Assembly (NCBI GenBank): GCA_002707985.1
Contig: PAOI01000022.1
Coordinates: 1-64,000 of the forward strand
Direction of reading: 5' to 3'
Origin: Sphingomonas sp.
GTDB lineage: Bacteria > Pseudomonadota > Alphaproteobacteria > Sphingomonadales > Sphingomonadaceae
DNA: 64,000 bases
Positions within the stretch are counted from its first letter, which is position 1, and each line of letters begins with the position of its first letter. Of this stretch, positions 20,152 through 29,303 are shown in pieces. The position numbers and the translations under genes were made by a program. Below the pieces are notes generated by a model. The model did not search any database, was not told the DNA's origin, and worked only from the letters and a program-made list of their open reading frames with translations.

Positions 20152-22776
20152 ATGCTGACCGATATGCAGTTCAAAGGCGCTTGGCGCGACTATCAGGCGC
20201 GGGTGCTGGCGGAAATGGACAGCCATCTCGATGACGCGCGACTGCACATCGTAGCTGCGCCAGGGTCGGGCAAGACTATATTGGGCTTGGAGTTGATGCG
20301 GAGGATTGGGCGCCCTGCGTTGATCCTTTCCCCCAGCCTGACAATCCGCAACCAGTGGCGTGATCGCCTGTTTCCGTTGTTTCTCGACGAACAACACGCT
20401 TGGGACGCCCATATCTCAACCGATATCGACGCGCCTGCGACGATGACGATCACAACCTACCAGGCGCTGCACGCTGTCCATGCCAGCGGAGCAGCGCGGT
20501 TCAATGCCCTCGTCACGGCATTGGAACATATGGGACCGATTACTTTGATCGTCGACGAGGCGCATCATCTGCGCCGCGAATGGTGGAGCGCCCTGTTCGC
20601 GTTGCGCGAACGATTGCAAGGCACGCTGCTTGTCGCGCTGACAGCGACGCCGCCCTATGATGCACCATTTTCCGAATGGGCGCGCTACGAAGCGCTGTGC
20701 GGACCGATCGATTGCGAGATTTCGGTGCCGGGACTCGTTCGCAACGGCGACCTGTGCCCGCATCAGGACTATATCCATCTCTCTCGCCCACATCAGGACG
20801 AATGGGCGCTGCTCGTTGCGCGCCGTCAGGCCATCGAGCGCCTGACCGAAGCATTGATCGCCGATGCCGGGTTGATCGACTGCCTGATGGCGCATCCCTG
20901 GCTGCGCGATCCCGAAGCGCATGAAGAGGAGATGCTCGACCGACCCGAATATCTGACGGCGTTGATGATCGTGATCCACGCTGCCGGACGGACCATTCCG
21001 CGAGCGGCGACGAAACTGCTCGGCATCGCGGACGCAGCTCTGCCTTCTTTGACTTCCGATTGGCTCGAGCGGCTTTTGCAGGGCTTGCTCGATGAGCCGC
21101 GCAGCAAGAGCGTTCTCGGGGACGAACGCTGGCGCGATCTGCACCGCGAACTCGATGGCCTGGGGCTGATCGAGAACAAGCGTGTCACCCTGCGCGAAAC
21201 CAGGGCGATCTTTACTGCGGTGGCAGGCAGCGTCGCAAAGGTGGACAGCGTAGTTCAGATCGCGCGAGCGGAAGCGGAGGCCCTCGGAAACCAACTACGG
21301 CTGGTCATTCTTTCTGACCGGGTACGCGCCAACGAACTGCCAAGGCGAGCCGACGAGCCATTTTCGCCGACGAAGTTGGGCGTGGTGCCAATTTTCGAAG
21401 CGTTGCGTCGCGCGAATGTCATGCCTGATGCGCTTGCGGTCCTTACCGGGACACTGGTCATCCTGCCGACTGACGTTTTGCCAGCCTTCGATGTCCACGC
21501 GAAAGCCATGCGAATCGATCTGGCTCGGCTGACCCGTCGCGCGATTCCAGGATGCTCTGAGCATATCAGCCTGGAGGCCGAGGGCGATATCGGCCAGGCC
21601 GTCGTCACTGTGGTGACGCGACTGTTCGAAAGCGGCGCCATCCGGGTGCTGGTGGGCACCCAGGCGCTGCTTGGCGAAGGCTGGGATGCGCCGGCGATCA
21701 ACAGCCTGATTCTCGCGAGCAATGCCGGCTCATACATGCTGTCAAACCAGATGCGAGGCCGTGCAATCCGCATTGATCCCAACACGCCCGGAAAGGTGGC
21801 CGCGATATGGCACCTCGCAACTATTGTCCCCGGCGCTTCCGAGGATCCGGCCATGCACGAAGGCGATATGGCACTGCTTATTCGGCGCTTCGAGGCGTTC
21901 GAGGGAATTACCAACGGCCCATGCCCCACGGTCGAGAACGGAATCGACCGACTGGCGCTCAATCTCACAACGTCTCCAGAGACCGAGAATGCCAGGACAT
22001 TGGAGCGGGTTCGCGACCGTGAGGGGGTTGCGGCAAAATGGCGGACTTCCCTGGGAGGCGCGACCGAGCGCAGTCATGTCCGGCGCATCGCCGAAGCGAG
22101 CTACGCGCCCCGCGCGCTGGCATGGCACGACACGTTACATGCGTTGGTGGTCTCGGGGGTCAGTGGTGGCGCCCTCTCCGGAACGGGGGTCGTCCGTCAA
22201 TTCATTGGTACAGGCAACTGGGTAACGCTGCCGATGATCTTCTTTGGCGCGACCTTCCTCTACTCTTTGCCCAAACTCTCGCGCGCTGTGATGCTATGGC
22301 GACGAAATGGCACTCTTGAGCGGAGTCTGAGGCAAGTCGGCGAGGCGCTCGTCGCCAGTCTGCACCATGCCGGGAAGTTATCGCGGGATGAGAACGGTTA
22401 TGAAATTCTTGTCCAACCGACCCTCACAGGTCGCGTCGAGGTGATCATCGATGGTGCCACCCGTGCAGAGGAGCGCACCTTTCTCGACGCACTCGCCGAA
22501 GTGCTAGGGCCAGTGCAGAACCCGCGTTACCTGCTAGTTCGTGAAAGCCGATTGTGGCGAGGTCATCGCGCCGACTATCATGCTGTACCCACGCTCCTGG
22601 GTGCACGCAAAGAAAGCGCCGAGCATTTCCTTCACCAATGGCGGCAGCGCGTCGGAACGTCGAGGCTGGTCTATACCCGCACCGGCGATGGGCGTCGCAC
22701 GCTGCTCCGGGCGCGCATTAATTCATTCGCGGCCGGCATGCAGCGGTTTTTCCAGCGGCGATCCGTCTGGATGTAA
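20152..22776 (+). CDS. SF2 DEAD/DEAH-type helicase with C-terminal membrane segments
   Basis: An 874-residue protein. Helicase motif I is APGSGKT, II DEAH, III TATPP, and motifs V/VI VGTQALLGEGWDAPAIN and NQMRGRAIR. The C-terminal third is not helicase-like: it has hydrophobic segments near 685-730 (ALVVSGVSGGALSGTGVV, VTLPMIFFGATFLYSL), then a conserved-looking soluble tail (YLLVRESRLWRGHRADYHAVP). No nuclease motif is seen. It stands alone between unrelated genes. Membrane-tethered SF2 helicases of this layout have no assigned role known to me; a defence or nucleic-acid surveillance role is only a guess. The ATG at 20152 is followed by a second in-frame ATG at 20164. Confidence 0.75.
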   Translation: MLTDMQFKGAWRDYQARVLAEMDSHLDDARLHIVAAPGSGKTILGLELMRRIGRPALILSPSLTIRNQWRDRLFPLFLDEQHAWDAHISTDIDAPATMTITTYQALHAVHASGAARFNALVTALEHMGPITLIVDEAHHLRREWWSALFALRERLQGTLLVALTATPPYDAPFSEWARYEALCGPIDCEISVPGLVRNGDLCPHQDYIHLSRPHQDEWALLVARRQAIERLTEALIADAGLIDCLMAHPWLRDPEAHEEEMLDRPEYLTALMIVIHAAGRTIPRAATKLLGIADAALPSLTSDWLERLLQGLLDEPRSKSVLGDERWRDLHRELDGLGLIENKRVTLRETRAIFTAVAGSVAKVDSVVQIARAEAEALGNQLRLVILSDRVRANELPRRADEPFSPTKLGVVPIFEALRRANVMPDALAVLTGTLVILPTDVLPAFDVHAKAMRIDLARLTRRAIPGCSEHISLEAEGDIGQAVVTVVTRLFESGAIRVLVGTQALLGEGWDAPAINSLILASNAGSYMLSNQMRGRAIRIDPNTPGKVAAIWHLATIVPGASEDPAMHEGDMALLIRRFEAFEGITNGPCPTVENGIDRLALNLTTSPETENARTLERVRDREGVAAKWRTSLGGATERSHVRRIAEASYAPRALAWHDTLHALVVSGVSGGALSGTGVVRQFIGTGNWVTLPMIFFGATFLYSLPKLSRAVMLWRRNGTLERSLRQVGEALVASLHHAGKLSRDENGYEILVQPTLTGRVEVIIDGATRAEERTFLDALAEVLGPVQNPRYLLVRESRLWRGHRADYHAVPTLLGARKESAEHFLHQWRQRVGTSRLVYTRTGDGRRTLLRARINSFAAGMQRFFQRRSVWM

Positions 22777-23132
22777 GACGCCAACGTCACGACGCCGACC
22801 AATTTATGAATCACCGTATCCAGGACGCTCGGCGGCCACCCCAACCTCTGTCCTACAACAAATGTTTCTGATACGTTCCGCCCCGATGCTTCCCCCGACC
22901 CCGCACCCGATCCTCTACTCTCGCGCGCACGCCTACGCCCACGCGCCTGCATCCCTCCGCCCACGCGCGTATAGGTGCGAACCGGTGCGAACTTTGCACG
23001 TAAAATTGCGGTTTTTTGGGCAGGCTACCCGCCCCTTCCTCTGGCCCGGCAGCGTAATCGCCCGGCCGCTCGGACGCATTCCGCGCCTTGGCCATATACG
23101 GAGTCTTAACGCTGTTTCGTCAGAATGCGTCG
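22777..23132. other. 356-bp noncoding gap with tandem 10-mer
   Basis: Between the helicase and GGDEF genes. ORFs over it have no coding character. It contains a C/A-rich stretch with repeated CCCACGCG-like words and a tandem duplication of GGTGCGAAC at 22974-22992, followed by TTTGCACG and a T6 run. No hairpin terminator, tRNA or mobile-element end was recognised. Confidence 0.5.
22974..22992. repeat. tandem GGTGCGAAC repeat
   Basis: Two copies of GGTGCGAAC separated by one C, directly before TTTGCACGTAAAATTGCGG. The purpose is unknown; it could be a regulatory binding site for the diguanylate cyclase gene or an edge of the helicase insertion. Confidence 0.55.
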
Positions 23133-24401
23133 ATGATGTTGCCGCGATCGCATTCCGAGCTTGAAACGCTACAGCATCGGCTCGACTGGTTCCCGCGGTT
23201 TATCACGGCAGCTGCGATACTGCTGATCGGGCTCCGCCTTGCCGGGCTGGTTGCCTATGGCCCGCTCGATATTTCTCTGATCTGGTTTGAATTCATCACG
23301 GTTGTCCTCATCGTGATAGCTGTCACCGTTGCCACGCCCATGGGTCGACGGCTGGTACAGGCACGCACGGAAGCGGCGCAGCGCGCCGATCACGAACGCC
23401 GCAATGTCGAACAATTGCTCCAGATGACCAACATGCTGCAGAGCGCGCGCGGTGCGAGCGATTCCTATACCGTGCTTCAGGCGACGGCGGAAAATCTGCT
23501 CGATGGCTTTGGCGGCGGGCTTTATGTCTTCAACAACTCGCGCGACCGGCTGGAGCTCACCCTCAGCTGGGGCTGGCCGGAGGAATCGCCGCTTCCCACC
23601 GCCCTGTCGCCGGACAATTGCTGGGCGCTGAAACGCGGCAAGCGCCAGCTCAATCATGAAGGTCGCGGCGCGATCCGCTGTGAGCACCACCAATCGAACC
23701 TGGCCGTGCTCGAAATCCCGATGCTGGCGCATGGCGAAATTCAGGGTCTGCTGAAGCTGACGCCGATTGTCGGGCAGGATGTTGCGGCGTTGGCGAATAT
23801 CGAATCGACTGCCGAGGCGCTGGCCGATGCGATGTCGCTCGCCGTGTCGAGCATCCGGTTGCGCGAAACGCTGCGGCATCAGGCGCTGCGCGATCCGCTG
23901 ACGGGTCTGTATAACCGCCGCTACATGCAGGATGCGCTGGAACGGCTCGCCGCTGTTGCGGATCGCACGCGCAGTTCGCTGTCGATCATCATGGTCGATC
24001 TCGATCATTTCAAGAAACTCAATGACGAGCATGGCCATGCCACTGGCGACGCGGTGCTACGCGACGTGGCCAGTGCGCTGATCGCGTCGCTCCGCAGCAG
24101 CGATGTCGCCTGCCGCTACGGCGGCGAGGAGCTGGTGGTGTTGCTGCCGGACTGCAGCCTCAGTCAGGCGACCGAAAAGGCCGAGGCGATGCGCGAGCGG
24201 ATCGAAATCCTCTCGTCGCGCTATGACGCGTCGATCTCCGCATCCTTCGGCGTCGCGGCGATTCCGGAAACGCACCGCACACCCGAAGACGCTCTGAAAT
24301 CCGCCGACGAAGCGCTGTATCAGGCCAAGGAGGCGGGCCGGAACCGGGTCGTCGCCGCGTCGATCACCGGACGTCCCACGCCGCTGATGGCCGCCGAATA
24401 A
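23133..24401 (+). CDS. membrane GAF-GGDEF diguanylate cyclase
   Basis: About 422 residues. Two membrane segments near the N-terminus (FITAAAILLIGLRLAGLV and FEFITVVLIVIAVTVAT), a coiled linker, a GAF-like sensor (about 110-250) and a GGDEF domain. The domain begins RDPLTGLYNRRYM and has active site YGGEEL; the inhibitory I-site RxxD (RSSD) sits exactly five residues before GGEEL, so product feedback is expected. Makes cyclic-di-GMP from two GTP. No EAL domain. The start is uncertain: ATG 23133 or 23136 were preferred over TTG 23088, and none has a good Shine-Dalgarno. Confidence 0.88.
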   Translation: MMLPRSHSELETLQHRLDWFPRFITAAAILLIGLRLAGLVAYGPLDISLIWFEFITVVLIVIAVTVATPMGRRLVQARTEAAQRADHERRNVEQLLQMTNMLQSARGASDSYTVLQATAENLLDGFGGGLYVFNNSRDRLELTLSWGWPEESPLPTALSPDNCWALKRGKRQLNHEGRGAIRCEHHQSNLAVLEIPMLAHGEIQGLLKLTPIVGQDVAALANIESTAEALADAMSLAVSSIRLRETLRHQALRDPLTGLYNRRYMQDALERLAAVADRTRSSLSIIMVDLDHFKKLNDEHGHATGDAVLRDVASALIASLRSSDVACRYGGEELVVLLPDCSLSQATEKAEAMRERIEILSSRYDASISASFGVAAIPETHRTPEDALKSADEALYQAKEAGRNRVVAASITGRPTPLMAAE

Positions 24402-24531
24402 CCCTCCGCCACAAGGGCGCGGTTCAGGCCCCGCTCCCCGTTCCGGCAATGCGGACCGGCGCCTTTCCCGCGGTATCGCTTGCCCTTGTTCGAATGGCGG
24501 CTAGGCTGCGCGCAGATTCGAGGAGAGGCGC

Positions 24532-25845
24532 ATGCGCCATATCGCAGTAATCGGTTCGGGCCCGGCGGGCTATTACACTGCCGAAGCATGTCAGAAGGCG
24601 TTTGGCGAGGATGTTCGCATCGATGTGATCGATCGATTGCCCGTCCCCTTCGGCCTGATCCGCACCGGCGTTGCGCCCGATCACCAGTCGATCAAGAATG
24701 TATCGCGCCGGTATGAAGCAGTCGCGCTGACCGACAATGTCCGTTTCGTCGGCAATGTCAGCGTGGGCGAAGATATTACCGTCGCCGAGTTGCAGGAGCT
24801 GTACGACGCCGTCGTGCTCGCCACCGGCGCTCCGGCGGATCGCAAGATCGATATTCCAGGAGCGGACCTGCCCGGCGTCGTCGGATCGGCTGCGTTCGTG
24901 GGCTGGTATAACGGCCATCCCGATCATGCCGACCTCGCCCCAGCCCTGCACGGTCCCGGCGCAGTCGTTATCGGCAACGGAAATGTCGCGCTCGATGTCG
25001 CGCGTATCCTGGCCAAGGCCGAAAGCGAATTCGACGGGTCGGACATCGTCCAGCACGCGCTGACCGCACTCCGCGCTGCGAAGATCGACACCATCACCAT
25101 CCTTGGTCGGCGCGGGCCGCACCAGATCGCAATGACGCCGAAGGAACTGGGAGAGCTGGGCAACCTGTCACGCGCCACCCCGGTGGTCGATCCGGCGGAT
25201 ATGCCGCCGGAGGAAAGCGATGCCGCGCTCGATCCGGGTCAGCGCAAATCGGTGACGCATCTGCGCGGCTATGCGGCGGCTGGGGCGGCCGCCGACAAGC
25301 CGATCCGGATCGTCTTCGATTTCTACGCACGCCCGGTCGAAATTCGCGGGCAGGGCCAGGTGGACAGCGTGGTCGTCGAACGCACCCGGCTGACGGCCGA
25401 TGGCCGCGCGGAGGGCACCGGCGAAACCTATGAAATCCCAGCCGGGCTGGTGGTAAGCTGCATCGGCTATCGCACGCCGGCCATCCCCGGCGTCCCTTAT
25501 GACGAAAAACAGGGCCGCTTCGCCAATGACGAGGGCCGCATTGCGCCGGGCCTTTATGCGGTCGGCTGGGCGCGGCGCGGGCCCACCGGCACGATCGGTA
25601 CGAACAAGCCCGACGGCTATGCCATTGCCGAGAAGATCGGCGAGGACATAACCGGCGGCAGCGGCAAGGCCGGACGACCCGGTCTCGATTCGCTGCTGGC
25701 ATCACGCGGCGTCGATGTCGTCACCTTTCGCGACTGGCAAAAGATCGATGTCGCCGAAATCGCCGCTGCCCGCGACGGCGCCCCGCGTGAGAAATTCACG
25801 CGGATCGACGCGATGCTGGCCGCCAGAGGCGCGCCCGCCGATTGA
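24532..25845 (+). CDS. FAD-dependent ferredoxin/adrenodoxin-NADP+ reductase (FprA type)
   Basis: A 437-residue flavoprotein. The FAD-binding motif is at the very N-terminus (IAVIGSGPAGYYTAEAC), PFGLIRTGVAPDHQSIKNV is the adrenodoxin-reductase signature, VVIGNGNVALDVARIL the NADP fold, and the C-terminal GWARRGPTGTIGTNKPDGYAIAE closes the flavin site. GAGGAG 6 nt before the ATG supports the start. It transfers electrons between NADPH and a ferredoxin, for P450 or iron-sulphur redox chains. No ferredoxin or P450 gene is adjacent, so the partner is encoded elsewhere. Confidence 0.93.
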   Translation: MRHIAVIGSGPAGYYTAEACQKAFGEDVRIDVIDRLPVPFGLIRTGVAPDHQSIKNVSRRYEAVALTDNVRFVGNVSVGEDITVAELQELYDAVVLATGAPADRKIDIPGADLPGVVGSAAFVGWYNGHPDHADLAPALHGPGAVVIGNGNVALDVARILAKAESEFDGSDIVQHALTALRAAKIDTITILGRRGPHQIAMTPKELGELGNLSRATPVVDPADMPPEESDAALDPGQRKSVTHLRGYAAAGAAADKPIRIVFDFYARPVEIRGQGQVDSVVVERTRLTADGRAEGTGETYEIPAGLVVSCIGYRTPAIPGVPYDEKQGRFANDEGRIAPGLYAVGWARRGPTGTIGTNKPDGYAIAEKIGEDITGGSGKAGRPGLDSLLASRGVDVVTFRDWQKIDVAEIAAARDGAPREKFTRIDAMLAARGAPAD

Positions 25846-25948
25846 GCCGCACGAACCGCTTGCGCACCGCCCCGCGCCTCGTTATAGGCGCCGCTCCAAG
25901 CTCAAGCCGGTTCGCTCCCGAAAGCGAAAAAGAGGACCGGTTCTCCGT

Positions 25949-26025
25949 CGGGGAGTAGCTCAGCCTGGTAGAGCACTGTCTTCGGGAGGCAGGGGCCGGA
26001 GGTTCGAATCCTCTCTTCCCGACCA
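25949..26025 (+). tRNA. tRNA-Pro(CGG)
   Basis: A full 77-nt cloverleaf with encoded CCA. Acceptor CGGGGAG pairs with CTTCCCG, D-arm GCTC/GAGC, anticodon stem CTGTC/GGCAG with loop TTCGGGA giving anticodon CGG (reads CCG), and a T-arm with TTCGAAT. The acceptor has one G-T wobble. Confidence 0.97.
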
Positions 26026-26040
26026 TTTCCTTTTATGGCG

Positions 26041-26940
26041 TCAACGAACGCCGGAGGCGGCGGGTAATTGCGGTGCATCGGGCGGGATCGCCGCGCCGCG
26101 CCAGCGCTCGACCGGCACCACTTCGATTTCGCCTTCCTCACCCTTTCGCCGACGGATCAAAGCCGCCTCCTGCTGGCTGGTCGTGCCGATCGTCGCGCGG
26201 GTGCGCACCCAGAATGTGTCGGAGGTAAAGGACGCGCCCCGCGGCATTGGCACCTGCAGATCGTCAAGATCCTTCTCGCTGAGAAATCCTTGCCGGTCGC
26301 GAATCTCCAGCAATCGAGAGGCGACCACGCCGTCGCGGAAAAGCAGGCCGATCAGTTCCGCATCGGCAGTGTTGAGATTGATCGCGGTCTCCCCCGGCAG
26401 GGCAGTGACGAGTCGTTCCAGCACCGCAGCTACTTTCGGATCGACTCCCGCCATCCGCAACGGGCGGAGGTCAGTCACAGGACCGGTTGCGACGATCAGT
26501 TCGATCAGCCGTCCCGCCTGTTCGGGCGTCGCACCGGCATAGGCGGCGATGTTGCGGAACAGGATGACCGGGGCCACCGATCCGCTGCGCACCATGTTTA
26601 TGTTGAAGCGCCCCTGCGCGTCGGCGATGGCGAGGTCGAAACTGCCGCCTTCGATCGGCGCGCCGCTTTCGGAAAGGCGTGCCCAGGCTTCGTTGCGGTG
26701 ATCCGCCGCGATCTTCTGCTCCTCGGCGTCGCGGCGCAGCGCGACGATCGCCGATAGCTCTCCCCCCCGCGCAATCGCCAGCGCGCGAGAGGCCTCCCGC
26801 ATGCGCAAGCCCCGGTCGAGCGCCAGCTCTTCGCGGCTGACGAGCAGCAGCACCAATGCCGCCGCAATCGCCACGAACATCAGCACGTTGACGAGGATCA
26901 TGCCCTCCTCGCCAACAGCATCGCAGCGCCGACGGGTCAT
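26041..26940 (-). CDS. gspK: type II secretion minor pseudopilin GspK
   Basis: A 299-residue large pseudopilin that caps the pseudopilus tip with GspI and GspJ. N-terminus MTRRRCDAVGEEGMILVNVLMFVAIAAALVLLLV: a short basic leader, prepilin cleavage after the Gly of EEG, then the hydrophobic helix. The long globular part includes INLNTADAELIGLLF, the helix-hairpin-helix-like GspK region. The ATG at 26940 overlaps the gspJ stop (ATGA). The ORF-track extension to 27057 lies in gspJ and was dropped. Last gene of the minus-strand group LppC-like, gspJ, gspK. Confidence 0.93.
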   Translation of the reverse strand: MTRRRCDAVGEEGMILVNVLMFVAIAAALVLLLVSREELALDRGLRMREASRALAIARGGELSAIVALRRDAEEQKIAADHRNEAWARLSESGAPIEGGSFDLAIADAQGRFNINMVRSGSVAPVILFRNIAAYAGATPEQAGRLIELIVATGPVTDLRPLRMAGVDPKVAAVLERLVTALPGETAINLNTADAELIGLLFRDGVVASRLLEIRDRQGFLSEKDLDDLQVPMPRGASFTSDTFWVRTRATIGTTSQQEAALIRRRKGEEGEIEVVPVERWRGAAIPPDAPQLPAASGVR

Positions 26941-27500
26941 TCGCCGCGCCTCGTCTCTTCCGCAACCCGCGCGGGCAAGGTGACGATACGACGCAGCGTA
27001 CCGCTCCCCGGCCCCTGCCCCGCCAGTTGCAAATCGACCGACACGGCCCGCGGCCAATCGTCGGCATGATCGTCATCGATCGGCCAGCTGTCGTGCCATT
27101 CGCCGTCCCAATACCGCCAGCGCGCCGCAGTGACGCCGGGCAACAGCAATTGCGGCATGCCACCGATGGTGCGGACCATCGTCTCCCCGCTGAGGCTATA
27201 GCTTAACGTCACCGGAGCCCCGCCCATGCCCGGCGCCGCGCGCGTGAAACTGATGCCGGTCGCGGTTCCGGTGATCCGGCCACGCGCAATCTGATCGAGA
27301 TCGTCGGTGACGACATAGGTCGTACGCTGAAGCTGAGTCAGCCGGTCGAGCCGCACTTCGGTGCGCCGCTGCACCCCCAATATGCCGTCGACCATCGCAA
27401 GGCCTGCCACTGCGATCAGCGCGAACAGACCCAGCGAGATCATCACTTCGATCAGCGTGAAGCCCGACTCTCGCCCGGCCTCACGCGGATGCACGCTCAT
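26937..27500 (-). CDS. gspJ: type II secretion minor pseudopilin GspJ
   Basis: 187 residues with a type IV prepilin leader, RESG|FTLIEVMISLGLFALIAVAGLAM, cleaved before Phe with the conserved Glu at +5. The rest has the GspJ hallmarks: the region QLQRTTYVVTDDLDQIARG and a late WRYWDGEWHDSWP segment. The ATGA overlaps on both sides tie it to the upstream periplasmic-binding-like gene and to gspK. Confidence 0.93.
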   Translation of the reverse strand: MSVHPREAGRESGFTLIEVMISLGLFALIAVAGLAMVDGILGVQRRTEVRLDRLTQLQRTTYVVTDDLDQIARGRITGTATGISFTRAAPGMGGAPVTLSYSLSGETMVRTIGGMPQLLLPGVTAARWRYWDGEWHDSWPIDDDHADDWPRAVSVDLQLAGQGPGSGTLRRIVTLPARVAEETRRGE

Positions 27501-28531
27501 GCTCCCGAACTCGCCGCCACTTTCTCAAAGCCGTCATGCGATGCCAGCAGGATCGCAAAGTCGCGCGCGACGCTGCCGTCGGTGCGGAACCGAACCGCGC
27601 CCGTGACGCAGCGGAACCCCTGGCTGGCGAGCAACCCCTCGCCGCTCAATGCGTCGCGCTGGCGAAGCGCGTGGCAGATGCTGGCAGCGTCATAGGCAAG
27701 CGCCGTGATCGTCCCTGCGCTGCCGCCGTTGCGCGCTTCATATTCGGTCGCGAAATCGCCGAATTTTTCCGGGTCGGGGCTGGCGATCCATGCACCATCG
27801 AGCGCTTCCAGCGCGTCGGGGCGATTGTCGATCGCCTGCACCGTGCCAAGCAATTGTATCCCCGAACCGCGCAGCCGCCGCGCAACCGCAAGCATCGGTT
27901 CGCCGCTGCCGGGAAGCAGCACGGCATCGGGCGTCGCATCGGCTGCAAAGGCCAATGCTTCGGATGTGGCCTGAACCACAGAGACACGCATGCCCAGTTC
28001 GGACTCCATCCGCCCGGCCTCGACCGCCGAAGCGGCGCTCCATGGCGTCCCGTCATCGACGACTGCGACTGCGCGGACGCCGCGCCCGCGCGCATAGCGC
28101 AGGATCGCACTGGTCACCTGAGACGGCGTAATCCCGAACACCCAATTGCCCGAAGAACGCTGAACCGCGTCGTTGGTGAAGGAAATGATCGGCACGCGCC
28201 CGTTCACGCGCCCCACCACCGCAGGCACTTCAGGTCCGGTGAGCGGACCCAGGATCGCACCGGGATTGCGGCGCAGCGCCTGTACCGCCGCCGCCGCGGC
28301 ACCTTCGGCTGTCCCGACAGTGTCATATGCCTGTACCATGTCGGCACTTTCGGCGAGCAACGCCGCCTGCCGCATGCTAAGCCCCAACGCCGCATGCTGA
28401 CCGGTGAGGGGAAGCAGCAATGCCAGCGGCCGCCGGTCCTCGCGACCTGCCGCGAATGAGGGGAGTGATGCCAATGCCGCAGATGCTGCGATTCCCGATC
28501 CTGTCGCGCGCAGCAGCCGGCGCCGGTTCAT
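27497..28531 (-). CDS. LppC/LpoA-like periplasmic-binding-fold protein inside the T2SS operon
   Basis: 344 residues. The N-terminus MNRRRLLRATGSGIAASAALASLPSFAAG has a twin Arg/basic stretch and Ala-rich hydrophobic region and looks like a Tat-type signal. The mature part is a type 1 periplasmic-binding fold: LALLLPLTGQHAALGLSMRQAA, then ILGPLTGPEVPAVVGRVNGRVPIISFTND, as in LppC/penicillin-binding-protein activators and branched-chain amino-acid binding proteins. It overlaps gspJ by ATGA, so it is made with the pseudopilins. It might sense a peptidoglycan fragment or open the wall for the secretion machine, but this is inference. The start is 23 bp from the divergent gspN start. Confidence 0.75.
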   Translation of the reverse strand: MNRRRLLRATGSGIAASAALASLPSFAAGREDRRPLALLLPLTGQHAALGLSMRQAALLAESADMVQAYDTVGTAEGAAAAAVQALRRNPGAILGPLTGPEVPAVVGRVNGRVPIISFTNDAVQRSSGNWVFGITPSQVTSAILRYARGRGVRAVAVVDDGTPWSAASAVEAGRMESELGMRVSVVQATSEALAFAADATPDAVLLPGSGEPMLAVARRLRGSGIQLLGTVQAIDNRPDALEALDGAWIASPDPEKFGDFATEYEARNGGSAGTITALAYDAASICHALRQRDALSGEGLLASQGFRCVTGAVRFRTDGSVARDFAILLASHDGFEKVAASSGA

Positions 28532-28554
28532 CGGCGCATCCAGGCGAAGGTTCA

Positions 28555-29247
28555 GTGGCACGTCGTTCTATTATCCTGTTCGCGGTGATCGGCATAGTCT
28601 CCTACGCCGTGGCAATGCTGGTCACGATGCCGGCAAGCGTGGTGTTCAAGAACCATAGCTGGCGCACCGGCGTATCGGGCACCTTGTGGTCCGGCGAAGT
28701 GGGCATCGCGGGCGGCAGCACGCTGCGCTGGCGCTTCGCGCCGCTGCGTTCGCTGACTAGCCTGGGCTTCGCTGCCGACTGGACCGCCAGCGGGCCCGGC
28801 ACCGATCTGGGCGGGCGAATGCTGATGCGAACGGGCCGCGTGGTGCTGGATCAGGTGAGCGGTTCGGCGCATGCCAGCCTGTTGCAACTGGCGGGCGCGA
28901 GCCTGCCCTTTACCTGCGACTTCACGATGCAGGTGAAGATGGAGCGCATCGCGATCGGCGGGTCGGGCCAGAGGATGCAGGGCAGTGCGATCACCGATCC
29001 GGGTAGTTGCACAGGTCAGGGCGTTTCCACACCGGCCAGCCCGGTCCCTGCCCTCTATTTCGACGCACAGGCGATCGGGAATGAATCGCGGCTTCGCCTT
29101 ACCCCCGCGACGCAGCGGCGCAATGCGCTGGTCTCGGCAGTGTTGCAGGCCAATGGCAGCATGGAAATCACCGCCACGCCCGAGGGCGCGACCACGCTCC
29201 CGTTTCTGGGCATCCCGCCCGGCGCAACGATCCAGACGCAGTTCTGA
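28555..29247 (+). CDS. gspN: type II secretion protein GspN
   Basis: 230 residues with one N-terminal membrane anchor (RRSIILFAVIGIVSYAVAMLV) and a periplasmic beta-rich body containing VFKNHSWRTGVSGTLWSGEVGIAG, the GspN pattern. The GTG at 28555 follows GAAGG; the 45 residues upstream in the ORF track are antisense to the LppC-like signal region. It stands alone on the plus strand between two minus-strand gsp groups. GspN is an accessory, not universal, T2SS component with an inner-membrane location. Confidence 0.85.
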   Translation: MARRSIILFAVIGIVSYAVAMLVTMPASVVFKNHSWRTGVSGTLWSGEVGIAGGSTLRWRFAPLRSLTSLGFAADWTASGPGTDLGGRMLMRTGRVVLDQVSGSAHASLLQLAGASLPFTCDFTMQVKMERIAIGGSGQRMQGSAITDPGSCTGQGVSTPASPVPALYFDAQAIGNESRLRLTPATQRRNALVSAVLQANGSMEITATPEGATTLPFLGIPPGATIQTQF

Positions 29248-29303
29248 CCGGACCGGGTCGGTCGATCGGCGCGGAGCCTGACAAGGCTTAGCAAGCCCAG
29301 TCA

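Noticed and set aside
22541-23164. 207-residue ORF spanning the helicase end and gap
   Set aside because: Out of frame with the helicase, no motif, and no start signal; treated as noncoding.
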